DNA of 43,499 nt from Acidobacteriota bacterium (GTDB taxonomy: Bacteria > Acidobacteriota > Terriglobia > 20CM-2-55-15), in the NCBI GenBank assembly GCA_003223875.1, contig QHWY01000102.1, forward strand, positions 1-43,499, read 5' to 3'. Below the pieces are notes generated by a model that was not told the DNA's origin, made no database searches, and saw nothing but the letters and a program-made list of their open reading frames with translations. Position numbers and translations under genes: made by a program. Below are positions 24,602 through 33,370 of the stretch, one piece after another (position 1 is the stretch's first letter; every line of letters begins with the position of its first letter).

Positions 24602-25057
24602 ATGGCCTTCAATCTTCTCGTTAACAACTTGCAGTACAGTGTGGATGTCGAACCGGAGACGCCACTCCTGTGGGTGCTCCGAGATTCCATCGGCCTCACG
24701 GGCACCAAATATGGCTGTGGTATCGGACAATGCGGCGCCTGCACGGTGCTGATCGACGGTGTTGCCGTACGCTCTTGTCAAAGGCAGGCCGAACGAGCGA
24801 TCGGCGCCCGCATCACGACCATCGAAGGACTCTCCGCGGATGGAACCCACCCGGTGCAACTCGCCTGGAAGGAGTTCGACGTTCCTCAGTGCGGATACTG
24901 CCAGTCGGGACAGATCCTGGCCGCTGTGGCGTTGCTGTCCAAACGGCCGAAGCCTACAGACGCTGAAATCGATGCGCAGATGACCAATGCCTGCCGGTGC
25001 GGGACCTACCATCGCATCCGCCAGGCAATTCACCGCGCGGCCACGTTGCGGGGCTAG
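24602..25057 (+). CDS. iorA: Isoquinoline 1-oxidoreductase alpha-type subunit (2Fe-2S)
   Basis: Small iron-sulfur subunit of a molybdenum hydroxylase, 151 residues. The N-terminal plant-type 2Fe-2S cluster uses C39, C44, C47 and C59 ([10 protein letters not shown]); the C-terminal helical 2Fe-2S domain uses C97, C100, C131 and C133 ([12 protein letters not shown]). Both clusters are complete. It has no signal of its own and would be exported with the Tat-tagged large subunit. AAGGAGG 8 bases upstream sets the ATG at 24602. Ten bases before the large subunit gene. Confidence 0.9.
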   Translation: MAFNLLVNNLQYSVDVEPETPLLWVLRDSIGLTGTKYGCGIGQCGACTVLIDGVAVRSCQRQAERAIGARITTIEGLSADGTHPVQLAWKEFDVPQCGYCQSGQILAAVALLSKRPKPTDAEIDAQMTNACRCGTYHRIRQAIHRAATLRG

Positions 25058-25067
25058 GGAGAGCGAT

Positions 25068-27491
25068 ATGAAGACCAAAGCCGAAATGAACGACATGAAC
25101 CGCCGCGAATTCCTCAGCACCAGCGCAGCCGTCGGCGGTGCGATGGTCCTTGGTTTCTGGGTGCCGCCTGAAAGCGCGCAAGCGCAGGCCGGCGCAGCCG
25201 CGGATCAAGCGGTGCGCCCCGAGCCGTGGTATCGCGACGCTGTGGTACCTGAGATCAATGCGTGGTTGACCATAGGACCCGACGACACGGTGACCATCCG
25301 CATATCTCAGGTCGATCTCGGCACCGGCGTCATGACGACGAATGCAATGATCGTCGCGGAAGAGCTACAGTGTGACTGGAGCAAGGTCCGGTCGGAGTAC
25401 GCTTCGGCAAATAGAGACGCAATAGAAAAGGCACCGGAATGGACGCTGAAGGTTCCCGGCAAAGGAGCTCACGATCCTGCAGGCGGCGGTCTGCCAACCG
25501 AACTGGCAAACGAAAAGGGTGTCTACCGCCGGATGGGAGTCGGCTCCAGCGGCAACATCCGCGAAGGCCGCTACTACATGCAATTGGCGGGCGCCGAAGC
25601 GCGCGAGCGGTTGCTCCTGGCTGCGGCGAATGAGTTGAATGTTCCGGTCTCGGAGTTGGTTGCAAAGGACAGCGTCATCACTCATGCCAAAAGCAACCGC
25701 AAAATGACGTATGGAGCCATTGCCGCCAAGGCCGCGCAAACTCCACTACCCGATCCATTGAAGATTAAGATCAAGCCACCCGACCAATGGAAGCTGATGG
25801 GCACTGAGCAGAAGAATCGCGATGTGCCGGTGAAGGTGACTGGCGCGGCGAAGTACGCCATCGATATCCGCCTGCCCGGCATGCTCTACGCCGCGGTCAA
25901 GTGTTGCCCGGTGTGGGGCGGAGACGTCAAGAGCTACAACTTCGATGCCATCAAAAATCGGCCCGGCGTCCACTCTGTTGTGCGGTTGCCGCTCGATCCT
26001 AAAGCAAAAGAAGCGCTAGGGCGCACCACCAAAGACGGCTTTTACAGCGGCGGAGTTGCGGTGATCGCCGACTCGTGGTGGCACGCCAAAACTGCGCTCG
26101 ATGCCATGCCCATCGAATGGGATCGCGGACCCGGCGGTGGCGTGAGCTCCGCCACTCTCCTTCAGAGCCATCTCGCTACATTGCACGACGCCGGCAAAGT
26201 GATCGTTAACGAAGGTGACGTTGATGCCGCGATGGGCCACGCCGCCAAACTCGTAGAGGCTACGTACACAGTTCCGTACGTTCGCCGCGCTCGCATGGAA
26301 CCGGGCAACGCCACGGTTCTAGTCACGGACAACAGAGTGGACATGTGGGTCGGCGATCAGCAACCGCAGCGCAGCCTCGAAAAAGCGGCGATGTTGACCG
26401 GCCTCGCTAAAGCGAATGTGCACCTGCACCTCTGTTATCTCGGCGGAGGTTACGGCAGTAGTGGCAATGGACCCCAAGCCGAACACGCTGTGTTTATTGC
26501 GAACGCGATGCGAGGCCGCCCGGTCAAGACATTGTGGAGCCGCGAAGAGGACTGGGGAATTGGATCCACCTATAGCCCGCTAGGCCTGTTCACGGGCAAA
26601 GCGGCTCTCGATGCCGAAGGTTGGCCGATCGCGATGGATATGCACTACTGCACCACGGTCGGTGTGGCTTGGCCCGCCGACTCCCGTGGACTCGCAATGC
26701 CTCCGTATTGGGTGCCGAATTACCGGCTCCACCAGCACATCGCCAGGTCTCACATTCCAGCCGGGCGAGTTCGTTCGACCGGCGCACGGCACAACACGTT
26801 TTATATGGAGAGCTTCATCGATGAGCTGGCCCACGCCGCCGGCAAGGATCCGTACGAGTATCGGCGTGAATTGATTTCGCGAAATCCGCCCGAGAACCAG
26901 GAGAATCGTTTTATAGGTACGGGAGTCGGCGGGTTCCGGTACCGCGACGACTGGTTAAGAGCGCTCGATATGGTTGCCAAGATGTCGGATTGGGGAAAGC
27001 CGCTGCCCGAAGGCTGGGCCCGCGGCATTGCAATCGACGATCGTCGGCGTGGTGTAGGCCGCGGTACGGGCCGCCAGGGTACGATTTGCGCCGAAGTGCA
27101 CACCGTTGAGGTGACGAAACGCGGCCAGGTCATACTTCATCGCGTGGATGTCGTTTTCGAGCAGGGCTTCAGTCTGGTCAATCCGCTGACCGTTCGGAAG
27201 AACATCGAAGGACAGATCGCCTGGGGATTCACCGATGCGCTGTATCAGGAAATCACTATCGAAAATGGTCAGGGTGTCGAAGTCAATTTCGACAAGTATC
27301 CGGTCTCTCGCATGCGCGAGTACCCCAAGGAAGTGAACATCGCCTTCCTGAAAACGAACAAATGGATCGAAGGCGTGGGCGAAGAGGCAATCCCGACTAT
27401 CACTCCGGCGATCTACAACGCTGTTTTCAAGGTTACGGGCAAGCGGATCCGGTCCGTTCCTCTAAAGAGTCACGACTTGAGTTGGGGATAG
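25068..27491 (+). CDS. iorB: IorB-type molybdopterin-binding subunit (xanthine dehydrogenase family)
   Basis: 807-residue catalytic subunit hydroxylating an N-heterocycle or oxidising an aldehyde, with electrons passing to the IorA clusters. The Tat-type leader NRREFLSTSAAVGGAMVLGF indicates a periplasmic or membrane-facing site. Seen in order: an aldehyde-oxidase-like domain (QVDLGTGVMTTNAMIVAEEL), MPT-binding GGGYGSSGNGPQAEH, GRVRSTGARHNTFYMESFIDE, and the conserved GVGEEAIPTITPAIYNA carrying the catalytic Glu. The GGGFGRR of many homologues is GGGYGSSG here. GGGAGAG precedes the ATG at 25068. No CoxI/XdhC-type maturation gene is near. A cytochrome acceptor may be encoded at 13791 or 40421. 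Confidence 0.88.
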   Translation: MKTKAEMNDMNRREFLSTSAAVGGAMVLGFWVPPESAQAQAGAAADQAVRPEPWYRDAVVPEINAWLTIGPDDTVTIRISQVDLGTGVMTTNAMIVAEELQCDWSKVRSEYASANRDAIEKAPEWTLKVPGKGAHDPAGGGLPTELANEKGVYRRMGVGSSGNIREGRYYMQLAGAEARERLLLAAANELNVPVSELVAKDSVITHAKSNRKMTYGAIAAKAAQTPLPDPLKIKIKPPDQWKLMGTEQKNRDVPVKVTGAAKYAIDIRLPGMLYAAVKCCPVWGGDVKSYNFDAIKNRPGVHSVVRLPLDPKAKEALGRTTKDGFYSGGVAVIADSWWHAKTALDAMPIEWDRGPGGGVSSATLLQSHLATLHDAGKVIVNEGDVDAAMGHAAKLVEATYTVPYVRRARMEPGNATVLVTDNRVDMWVGDQQPQRSLEKAAMLTGLAKANVHLHLCYLGGGYGSSGNGPQAEHAVFIANAMRGRPVKTLWSREEDWGIGSTYSPLGLFTGKAALDAEGWPIAMDMHYCTTVGVAWPADSRGLAMPPYWVPNYRLHQHIARSHIPAGRVRSTGARHNTFYMESFIDELAHAAGKDPYEYRRELISRNPPENQENRFIGTGVGGFRYRDDWLRALDMVAKMSDWGKPLPEGWARGIAIDDRRRGVGRGTGRQGTICAEVHTVEVTKRGQVILHRVDVVFEQGFSLVNPLTVRKNIEGQIAWGFTDALYQEITIENGQGVEVNFDKYPVSRMREYPKEVNIAFLKTNKWIEGVGEEAIPTITPAIYNAVFKVTGKRIRSVPLKSHDLSWG

Positions 27492-27496
27492 ACCAG

Positions 27497-27718
27497 AGCC
27501 GCGAAACGGCGCAAGAAAATAGCCCAGCGCGTCAGCGCCCTTCCAGGGCTCAGGTTGAGGCCCGATTCCAAACCCCAGGGCTCGCGGGCGTATTGCCCAA
27601 GCCGCGAAGCGGCAACAGAACTTAGCCCAGGGCGTTAGCCCTGGGTTTGATTTCCGAGCGGACACAAGCCGCGAAGGGGCGGCAGATGCTTCAAATCTGC
27701 CGCCCCTTCGCGGCTTCC
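27497..27718. repeat. Repeat family A, copy 3, between iorB and a TonB receptor stop
   Basis: Palindromes GCCGCGAAGCGGC (27601-27613), CCCAGGGCGTTAGCCCTGGG (27626-27645) and a long imperfect stem formed by GGGGCGGCAGATGCTTCAAAT and its inverse, closing with GCCGCCCCTTCGCGGC. It ends at the base before the TAG (27719) of the convergent receptor gene, so it could serve as a terminator for both genes. Confidence 0.8.
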
Positions 27719-30700
27719 CTACCACAAAAATTTCAAGCCAAACTGAATTTGACGCGCCGTTACTCCGCTGGCGGTGCTGGTAATCACGCCCGCGCGGCGA
27801 TCATAGTTTCCCCGGTTATCAACCAGACGCAGACTGGGCAATCCGAAGTTCGGATGGTTGGCTACGTTGAAGAATTCGGCACGGAATTGAATCCGGAATT
27901 GCTCAGAGATCGACGGAACGGCCGTGTTCTTCATCAACGAATAGTCCAGCGTCACTCGATTCGGTCCGTTGACGGTGTTCCGTCCCAGGTTTCCAAAAAA
28001 TCCCAAAGGTGACACGATAAAGGCACAAGGATCAAACCACAGATCAGGAGTACCTAGCTTGATTCCAGCCGGAGGGCCACCGGCGCATCCGCGGGAAACT
28101 CCGTGTACGGGATTGTTGCTGGCGCCCGGCGCCAGATCCGGACGTTCGAGCCGATTCGTGTTTCCTGTCTCCGACCATCCTGCCGAGCTGCTGTTGATGG
28201 TGATGGGAGAACCCGAAGCTGCTTTGAAAATTCCGCTCATCTCCCATCCTCCGAGAATACGGGCCGCAGCTCCAGTCAGTGTCGAGCCGAAGGCTTTTCC
28301 CGGCCCGACGGGCAACTCCCAGGTAAAGTTTTGACTGAAGATGTGGCGGGTATCAAAGTCGGATAGGCTGCGATCCAGACGCCAGTCCTCCGGGTCCAGG
28401 AGTGCGGTGCCGCCGGATCCACCGGAGTTGGTACCGTTGGTGATGGTTGAACCCGTATCGATCGATTTCGATAGAGTGTAAGACGTTTGAAATTGCAGCC
28501 CTCGTCCAAAGCGCTTCTGAAACGCCGCGACAAAACCGTTATAGGTCGAATTGGCTTCGGTTCTGACGGTGCGAACGTCCGCGTACAACGGATTCTTCCG
28601 ATCAAGAGGACCATCGGGGCAGCTTGGATTCGAACCGATGTGCCCCGGTATGATTGGCGTCGATCTGCCTCGCTGATCTGTGTTGTAGTTGAAACACTTT
28701 CGGCCATCGGCAAGGATTGCGGCCGGCCGGATGTTCTCATTGGCTCGAAGCCAGAGGTGTCGTCCTAAAGATCCCACATAACCTAACATGATGGTGGAAT
28801 CGCGCGAAATCTGCCGGTGCAGAGTCAAGTTGTACTGCATTGTGTTTGGAGCACCAGTGAATCTCGCAGCGGCCACGTAAGAAGTCTGGCTTGCTCCCTG
28901 ACCGACTAATCGATAGCTATTCGGGAAGGGAGCAGTTGCGAGAGCCGCAGCTCCGCCAGCGCTCGTCCCGTCAATTTGAGCGTCCCCGAACGGAGGGTAG
29001 CTGCCGACGGCAGGTCCTTGCCACCACAAAGGCGAAATAGCGTCATAGAAGATTCCGAAGCCTCCGCGCAAGGATGTTTGTCCGTCCCCAAAAACATCCC
29101 AGGCAAAGCCAACGCGCGGACCGAAATCCTTCGTCGTAATACTGGTTGGAAATACCGGACCGCCACACCGCAGGCTCCGATCCGTAAGTTTGTCGAGGTT
29201 ACACGTCAACCCGTGCCGCTCTGTCGGGCCGGTATAAAACTCGTGTCGCACTCCGAGGTTCAGTGTCAGCCGCGGCTTCACGCGCCAGTCGTCCTGAATG
29301 AACCAACCGAGATATTGATACGTGAAACCATTACCATTCACCGCGGTCGTCTGGCGCGCGCGAAACGCGCTTGGAATACCTGCCAAGAATTCTGCAAGGC
29401 TGCCAAAGTCATAAACTCCTCCGGAGCCGTTGCTTTGTTGTTGGATGTAGAGCATCTCTTTAAAAAGGCCGCCGAACTTCAGCGAATGCAGGCCACGCGC
29501 ATACGTTACATCGTCGGAGACTTCGCCCAGATTCCAAGACCAGACGCGCGGTAGATTGTCGTTGCCCACACTGTCGATATCTCCAGGATTCAGCGAGCCT
29601 CCCGATACAAGAGCGGGACGCCCCGGCATCAAGTTTGTCAGCCTATTGAATGTATTTTGATCACCGACCAGGAATGGAAGTCCCGAGGTGAAGGACCGGT
29701 TGAACCCAAGGCGCGCGCTGTTAAGCAGTGTTGGAGAGAAAATATGCGTCGTTTCCAGAGTCACAAACTGGTTGCGAGACTTCTCCTCTGTCCAGAAAAC
29801 ACCGGTAGTGAACGGACTCCGATTTCTTCCGTCATCGAAGGTATAGCGGACGAAGAGGGAATCTTTGTCGGAAAGCCGATGGTCCAGACGCGCAGTAAAG
29901 TAATCTTCGTCCGCGGAGCCGAAAGCAGTGTAGTTGTATTCGGCGATTCCCTTCGCCGCATCCACAATGGGCCCATTGGGCAACGGCCAGAACGCGTCTA
30001 CAAATGGCCTCACTGCTGGGATTGCCGTTGTTCGCACGGCTGCTGTAGGTACCAGTGACGTGGTCGTCCGTCCTTGCCGGTCTCTCCGGCCCTCGTAACT
30101 GCCAAAGAAAAAGGTCCCATCGGTGCGAACTGGTCCACCTAAACTGAACCCGAACTGGTTGCGCTTGAATTCCGGTTTGTTTCTGCCCACGCGGTTATCG
30201 TCCCAGGTGGCAGCGTCCAAGTTGTCATTGCGGAGAAACTCAAAGGCGCTTCCGTGCAGCTCGTTGGTCCCGGACTTGGTGACCACGTTAATGACACCAC
30301 CGGCGGCCCGTCCATACTGTGCGCTGTAGGTGGAGGTTTCGACACGAAACTCCCTTACCGCATCCACGCCAAAAGATTGCCCGGCGACACTGCCGGGAAT
30401 CTGGTTCGTGGGACCCATCACATCGGTTCCGTCGAGCAGAAAGCTATTCTGTTCCGGCCGGGCTCCGCGGATAGATATCTTGGTTGTGTAGCCACTCTGC
30501 ATGGTGCCAACGCCCGCGAATTTGGCCACCGAGACCCCCGGCTGCAATTGGGCCAGCTCGTCAAAGCTGCGCCCATTGAGGGGTAAGTTGACGATCTGTG
30601 CCGTCTCGATGATCCCGCCCACCGAAGAGGTGGTTGTGTCGACGAGTGGCGCTTGCTCCGTCACTTCGACTTTTTCCGCCACCTGCCCTACTTGTAATGT

Positions 30701-31012
30701 GAAATTGACGACCGTTTGGGCGCCTACTGCGAGCGCAATGCCGCTTCGAACCGCGGTCTGAAATCCAGACAACGAAACCTCGATCTCATACCTGCCCACG
30801 TTGAGATTGAGAAGCTGATAGCGGCCTTGCTCATCTGTCGTTGTGGTCCGTGTGATACCCGTTTCGACATTTTTCGAAATGACCGAAGCCCCGGGTATGA
30901 GCGCTCCGGTGCCGTCACGCACAGATCCGGAAATCGTCGCTGTTGTCTGCGCCAGCCCGCGCGCAGTTAAAAGAAGACCCACCAACACCACTACCCACGC
31001 TCTTCTGTACAT
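27719..31012 (-). CDS. TonB-dependent receptor, Oar-like, 1097 residues
   Basis: Outer-membrane transporter. Signal peptide (1-22, ending RGLAQ), carboxypeptidase-regulatory domain (about 25-110, ISGSVRDGTGALIPGASVI), plug (about 130-260, LPLNGRSFDEL, SIRGARPEQNSFLLDGTD, YGRAAGGVINVVTKSGTN), and a beta-barrel ending in the aromatic-terminated RQIQFGLKFLW needed for outer-membrane insertion. The ATG at 31012 has CGGAGT 8 bases upstream and a good promoter. Opposite the IorAB genes and divergent from the NHL-type gene at 31177, which may encode a surface partner. The substrate is unknown; such receptors take up oligomers or metal complexes. Confidence 0.92.
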   Translation of the reverse strand: MYRRAWVVVLVGLLLTARGLAQTTATISGSVRDGTGALIPGASVISKNVETGITRTTTTDEQGRYQLLNLNVGRYEIEVSLSGFQTAVRSGIALAVGAQTVVNFTLQVGQVAEKVEVTEQAPLVDTTTSSVGGIIETAQIVNLPLNGRSFDELAQLQPGVSVAKFAGVGTMQSGYTTKISIRGARPEQNSFLLDGTDVMGPTNQIPGSVAGQSFGVDAVREFRVETSTYSAQYGRAAGGVINVVTKSGTNELHGSAFEFLRNDNLDAATWDDNRVGRNKPEFKRNQFGFSLGGPVRTDGTFFFGSYEGRRDRQGRTTTSLVPTAAVRTTAIPAVRPFVDAFWPLPNGPIVDAAKGIAEYNYTAFGSADEDYFTARLDHRLSDKDSLFVRYTFDDGRNRSPFTTGVFWTEEKSRNQFVTLETTHIFSPTLLNSARLGFNRSFTSGLPFLVGDQNTFNRLTNLMPGRPALVSGGSLNPGDIDSVGNDNLPRVWSWNLGEVSDDVTYARGLHSLKFGGLFKEMLYIQQQSNGSGGVYDFGSLAEFLAGIPSAFRARQTTAVNGNGFTYQYLGWFIQDDWRVKPRLTLNLGVRHEFYTGPTERHGLTCNLDKLTDRSLRCGGPVFPTSITTKDFGPRVGFAWDVFGDGQTSLRGGFGIFYDAISPLWWQGPAVGSYPPFGDAQIDGTSAGGAAALATAPFPNSYRLVGQGASQTSYVAAARFTGAPNTMQYNLTLHRQISRDSTIMLGYVGSLGRHLWLRANENIRPAAILADGRKCFNYNTDQRGRSTPIIPGHIGSNPSCPDGPLDRKNPLYADVRTVRTEANSTYNGFVAAFQKRFGRGLQFQTSYTLSKSIDTGSTITNGTNSGGSGGTALLDPEDWRLDRSLSDFDTRHIFSQNFTWELPVGPGKAFGSTLTGAAARILGGWEMSGIFKAASGSPITINSSSAGWSETGNTNRLERPDLAPGASNNPVHGVSRGCAGGPPAGIKLGTPDLWFDPCAFIVSPLGFFGNLGRNTVNGPNRVTLDYSLMKNTAVPSISEQFRIQFRAEFFNVANHPNFGLPSLRLVDNRGNYDRRAGVITSTASGVTARQIQFGLKFLW

Positions 31013-31041
31013 TTTATTGACTCCGATTTTTAGCGGGTCGA

Positions 31042-31070
31042 ATTCTATGAATGTGTACAGCAATTGGCAA
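31042..31070 (-). promoter_or_regulatory. Sigma70-like promoter of the 1097-residue TonB receptor
   Basis: TTGCCA (31065-31070), 17 bases, TAGAAT (31042-31047) on the minus strand, about 30 bases before the ATG at 31012. Five of six bases match in each hexamer or nearly so. Confidence 0.55.
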
Positions 31071-31126
31071 CGCGAAAAAATTTCGAAATTGGATTTCAAA
31101 ATGTTTTTTCCAGCAAGGGATTCTAT

Positions 31127-31154
31127 TTGCCGTTTTGCCCTGACGTCCTACAAT
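31127..31154 (+). promoter_or_regulatory. Candidate promoter of the NHL-type gene
   Basis: TTGCCG (31127-31132), 16 bases, TACAAT (31149-31154), 22 bases before the ATG at 31177; GAGGAGGGG lies between. Divergent from the TonB receptor promoter. Confidence 0.45.
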
Positions 31155-31176
31155 GTGGCACCGAGGAGGGGTTCCT

Positions 31177-33264
31177 ATGGCTCTCGGGCGTAAAAGACGT
31201 TGGCTGGTCGTTTCTGGTGTTCTGGCGGTCACTGGGCTGATGATGTTGAGCCTCTGGGCTGCGATACCCCAAGAGGTGCGTTCGCGCATAGCGGCAGCCG
31301 TTCAGGTGCACACGCGTGCAGGCAATCTCGAGAGGAAGCCTTTGCGCTACATCAAAGATCCGAATCCAGCGTGGAGCTCCATCGCCGTCAATGCGGAGAA
31401 CAACATGGTGGTGATGACCGACGAAAACCTGTTTCGCGTTGTGGAGTATTCGCGGTTGGACAACACACCTCCCAAAGCGCGATTCACCGAGCCGAAAAGG
31501 ATTATCAGCGGCGACCAGACCCGCATGGAGATGTTGTGCGGGGCGTATATCGATCCGAAGACGCTTGACGTCTACGTCACGAACAACGACACGCAGGATT
31601 GGATGCCGGTGTTCTCCCGGAATGCGAAAGGAAATGTTCCCCCCGACCGGCTCCTCGCCACACCTCATCGCACCTGGGGCATCACAGGCGACGAAACGCG
31701 TCAGGAACTGTACATGACGATTCAGTATCCCTCCGCTGTAGTCGTGTACCGCAAGACCGCCGCCAACAATGACGCGCCGCTTCGGATGCTCGAGGGCGAT
31801 GCCACCGAGCTGGCCGATCCCCACGGGATCGCGCTCGACCTGAAGAACGACTTGATGATTGTGAGCAATCATGGCCATCGCCGATTTTATGGTGGAGCAG
31901 CCGTCTCGACGCTCGAAAAAGAAACTTGGGAAGAGTGGATTGGGAAGACCACAGCGGATTTGAATACCTTGCCGAGAAGGTATATCCCGGGAGCCGGCAA
32001 GTTTGAATTGCCATCAATCAATATCTACGCGCGAAACGCGAGCGGCAACACGCCGCCGCTACGGGTTATTAAAGGACCCAAGACGCAGTTGAACTGGCCA
32101 AGCCATGTTGCCGTACATGAGGACCGGGGCGAGATATTCGTCGCCAACGATGCCGATGATTCCATCCTCGTCTTTAAGACTTCGGACAGCGGCGATGTCG
32201 CGCCCGGTCGCATGATCAAGGGACCCAAAACGCGCGTAAAGAATCCGACGGGTCTCACGCTCGACGTGAAGAACAACGAACTGTGGGTCGCCAACATGGG
32301 GAATTTCGCGGCGACCGTGTTTCCGATTACCGCCGAGGGAGATGTTGCGCCTTTACGCGTGATTCGCGGAGGACCCGCCGATCAGATCGGACTGATGATT
32401 GGAAATCCCGGGGCAATCGGCTACGACAGCAAGCGCCAGCAAATTCTGGTGCCGAACTGAGTGGCCCACCCGCAGATTGCGGCATTTGCCAGGCTGGCGA
32501 ATGGAGCACAAACTCCGGCGAGAAGAATCTATGGACAAGCCTCGATGCTGAGCCGAACCATGCACGATATCCGTTACAACGCAGTCGATGACGAGGTTCT
32601 GGTGCCCAACCCATTCTCGAATGCAATCCTCACGTTCCGGGGCGGCGCTGACGGTCAGGAACCACCTGTTCGGATTATTCAGGGACCCAATACCGAGCTG
32701 AACGGGCCGGACCGGCTCGCGATCGATGTCGTGCACAAGGAGATCTTCGTTCCCAACAGGGGAGGAGTTCTGGTCTTTCCGCTGGACGGCAATGGTGATG
32801 TACGACCGAAGCGTGCCATTCGCGGTCCCGATACGCAAATCGAAGGCAGCTCGATCGCCGTAGACCCGGTTCACGATCTGTTTGCCGTGACCGGCCGCGA
32901 ACGCGCCATTTTGGTGTTTAATCGCACGGCGAGTGGAAATGCCAAACCTCTCCACATCATCCGGGGACCAAACGCGCAGATCGACCGCATCAATCAGATG
33001 GCCATCTACCCCGAAGGCAAACTGCTGGTGGTTGCGATGCCGGGTGTTCAAGGAGACATGGAGCCGCCGCGCGTGTTCGTCGGAATGTGGAGTCTTGATG
33101 ATGACGGCGACGTCGCGCCGAAATGGACGCTCACCGGTAAGCAAACAGGGCTGAAGAAACCATTTGCCGTCGCGCTGAATCCCGAGCACAAGGAACTCTA
33201 CGTCACCGACATGCGGTTGAACGGCGTAATGACGTTCTCTGTTCCCGAGATATTTCAACACTGA
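31177..33264 (+). pseudogene. NHL-like multi-propeller protein split by an in-frame TGA
   Basis: One reading frame of 695 codons with a TGA at 32458-32460 (codon 428). Residues 8-30 form a signal anchor. Then come many propeller blades with the recurring phrase 'P.R.I.GP.T.L..P.G.A.D....E..VAN', e.g. PPLRVIKGPKTQLNWPSHVA and PVRIIQGPNTELNGPDRLAI. The blade before the TGA ends ILVPN; the frame resumes at once with VAHPQIAAFARLANG and a later blade shows EVLVPNPFSNAILTF, so the TGA falls inside a blade, probably replacing Cys or Trp. There is no Shine-Dalgarno for the downstream half (GTG at 32461). Nonsense mutation or assembly error is most likely. Start fixed by GAGGAGGGG. Confidence 0.75.
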
Positions 33265-33370
33265 CCGAAACGGGATCGGGGGCAGAACACCTAACGCGCG
33301 GTCATTGTATAAGGTCGCGATGTTTGCCGAAGGTTTCAAAGGCCGCGCCAAATAAGCAATCGGAGACATC

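Noticed and set aside
32458..32490. Selenocysteine codon at the TGA
   Set aside because: The following hairpin is short and does not have a SECIS-like loop; homologous blades give no reason to expect selenocysteine.
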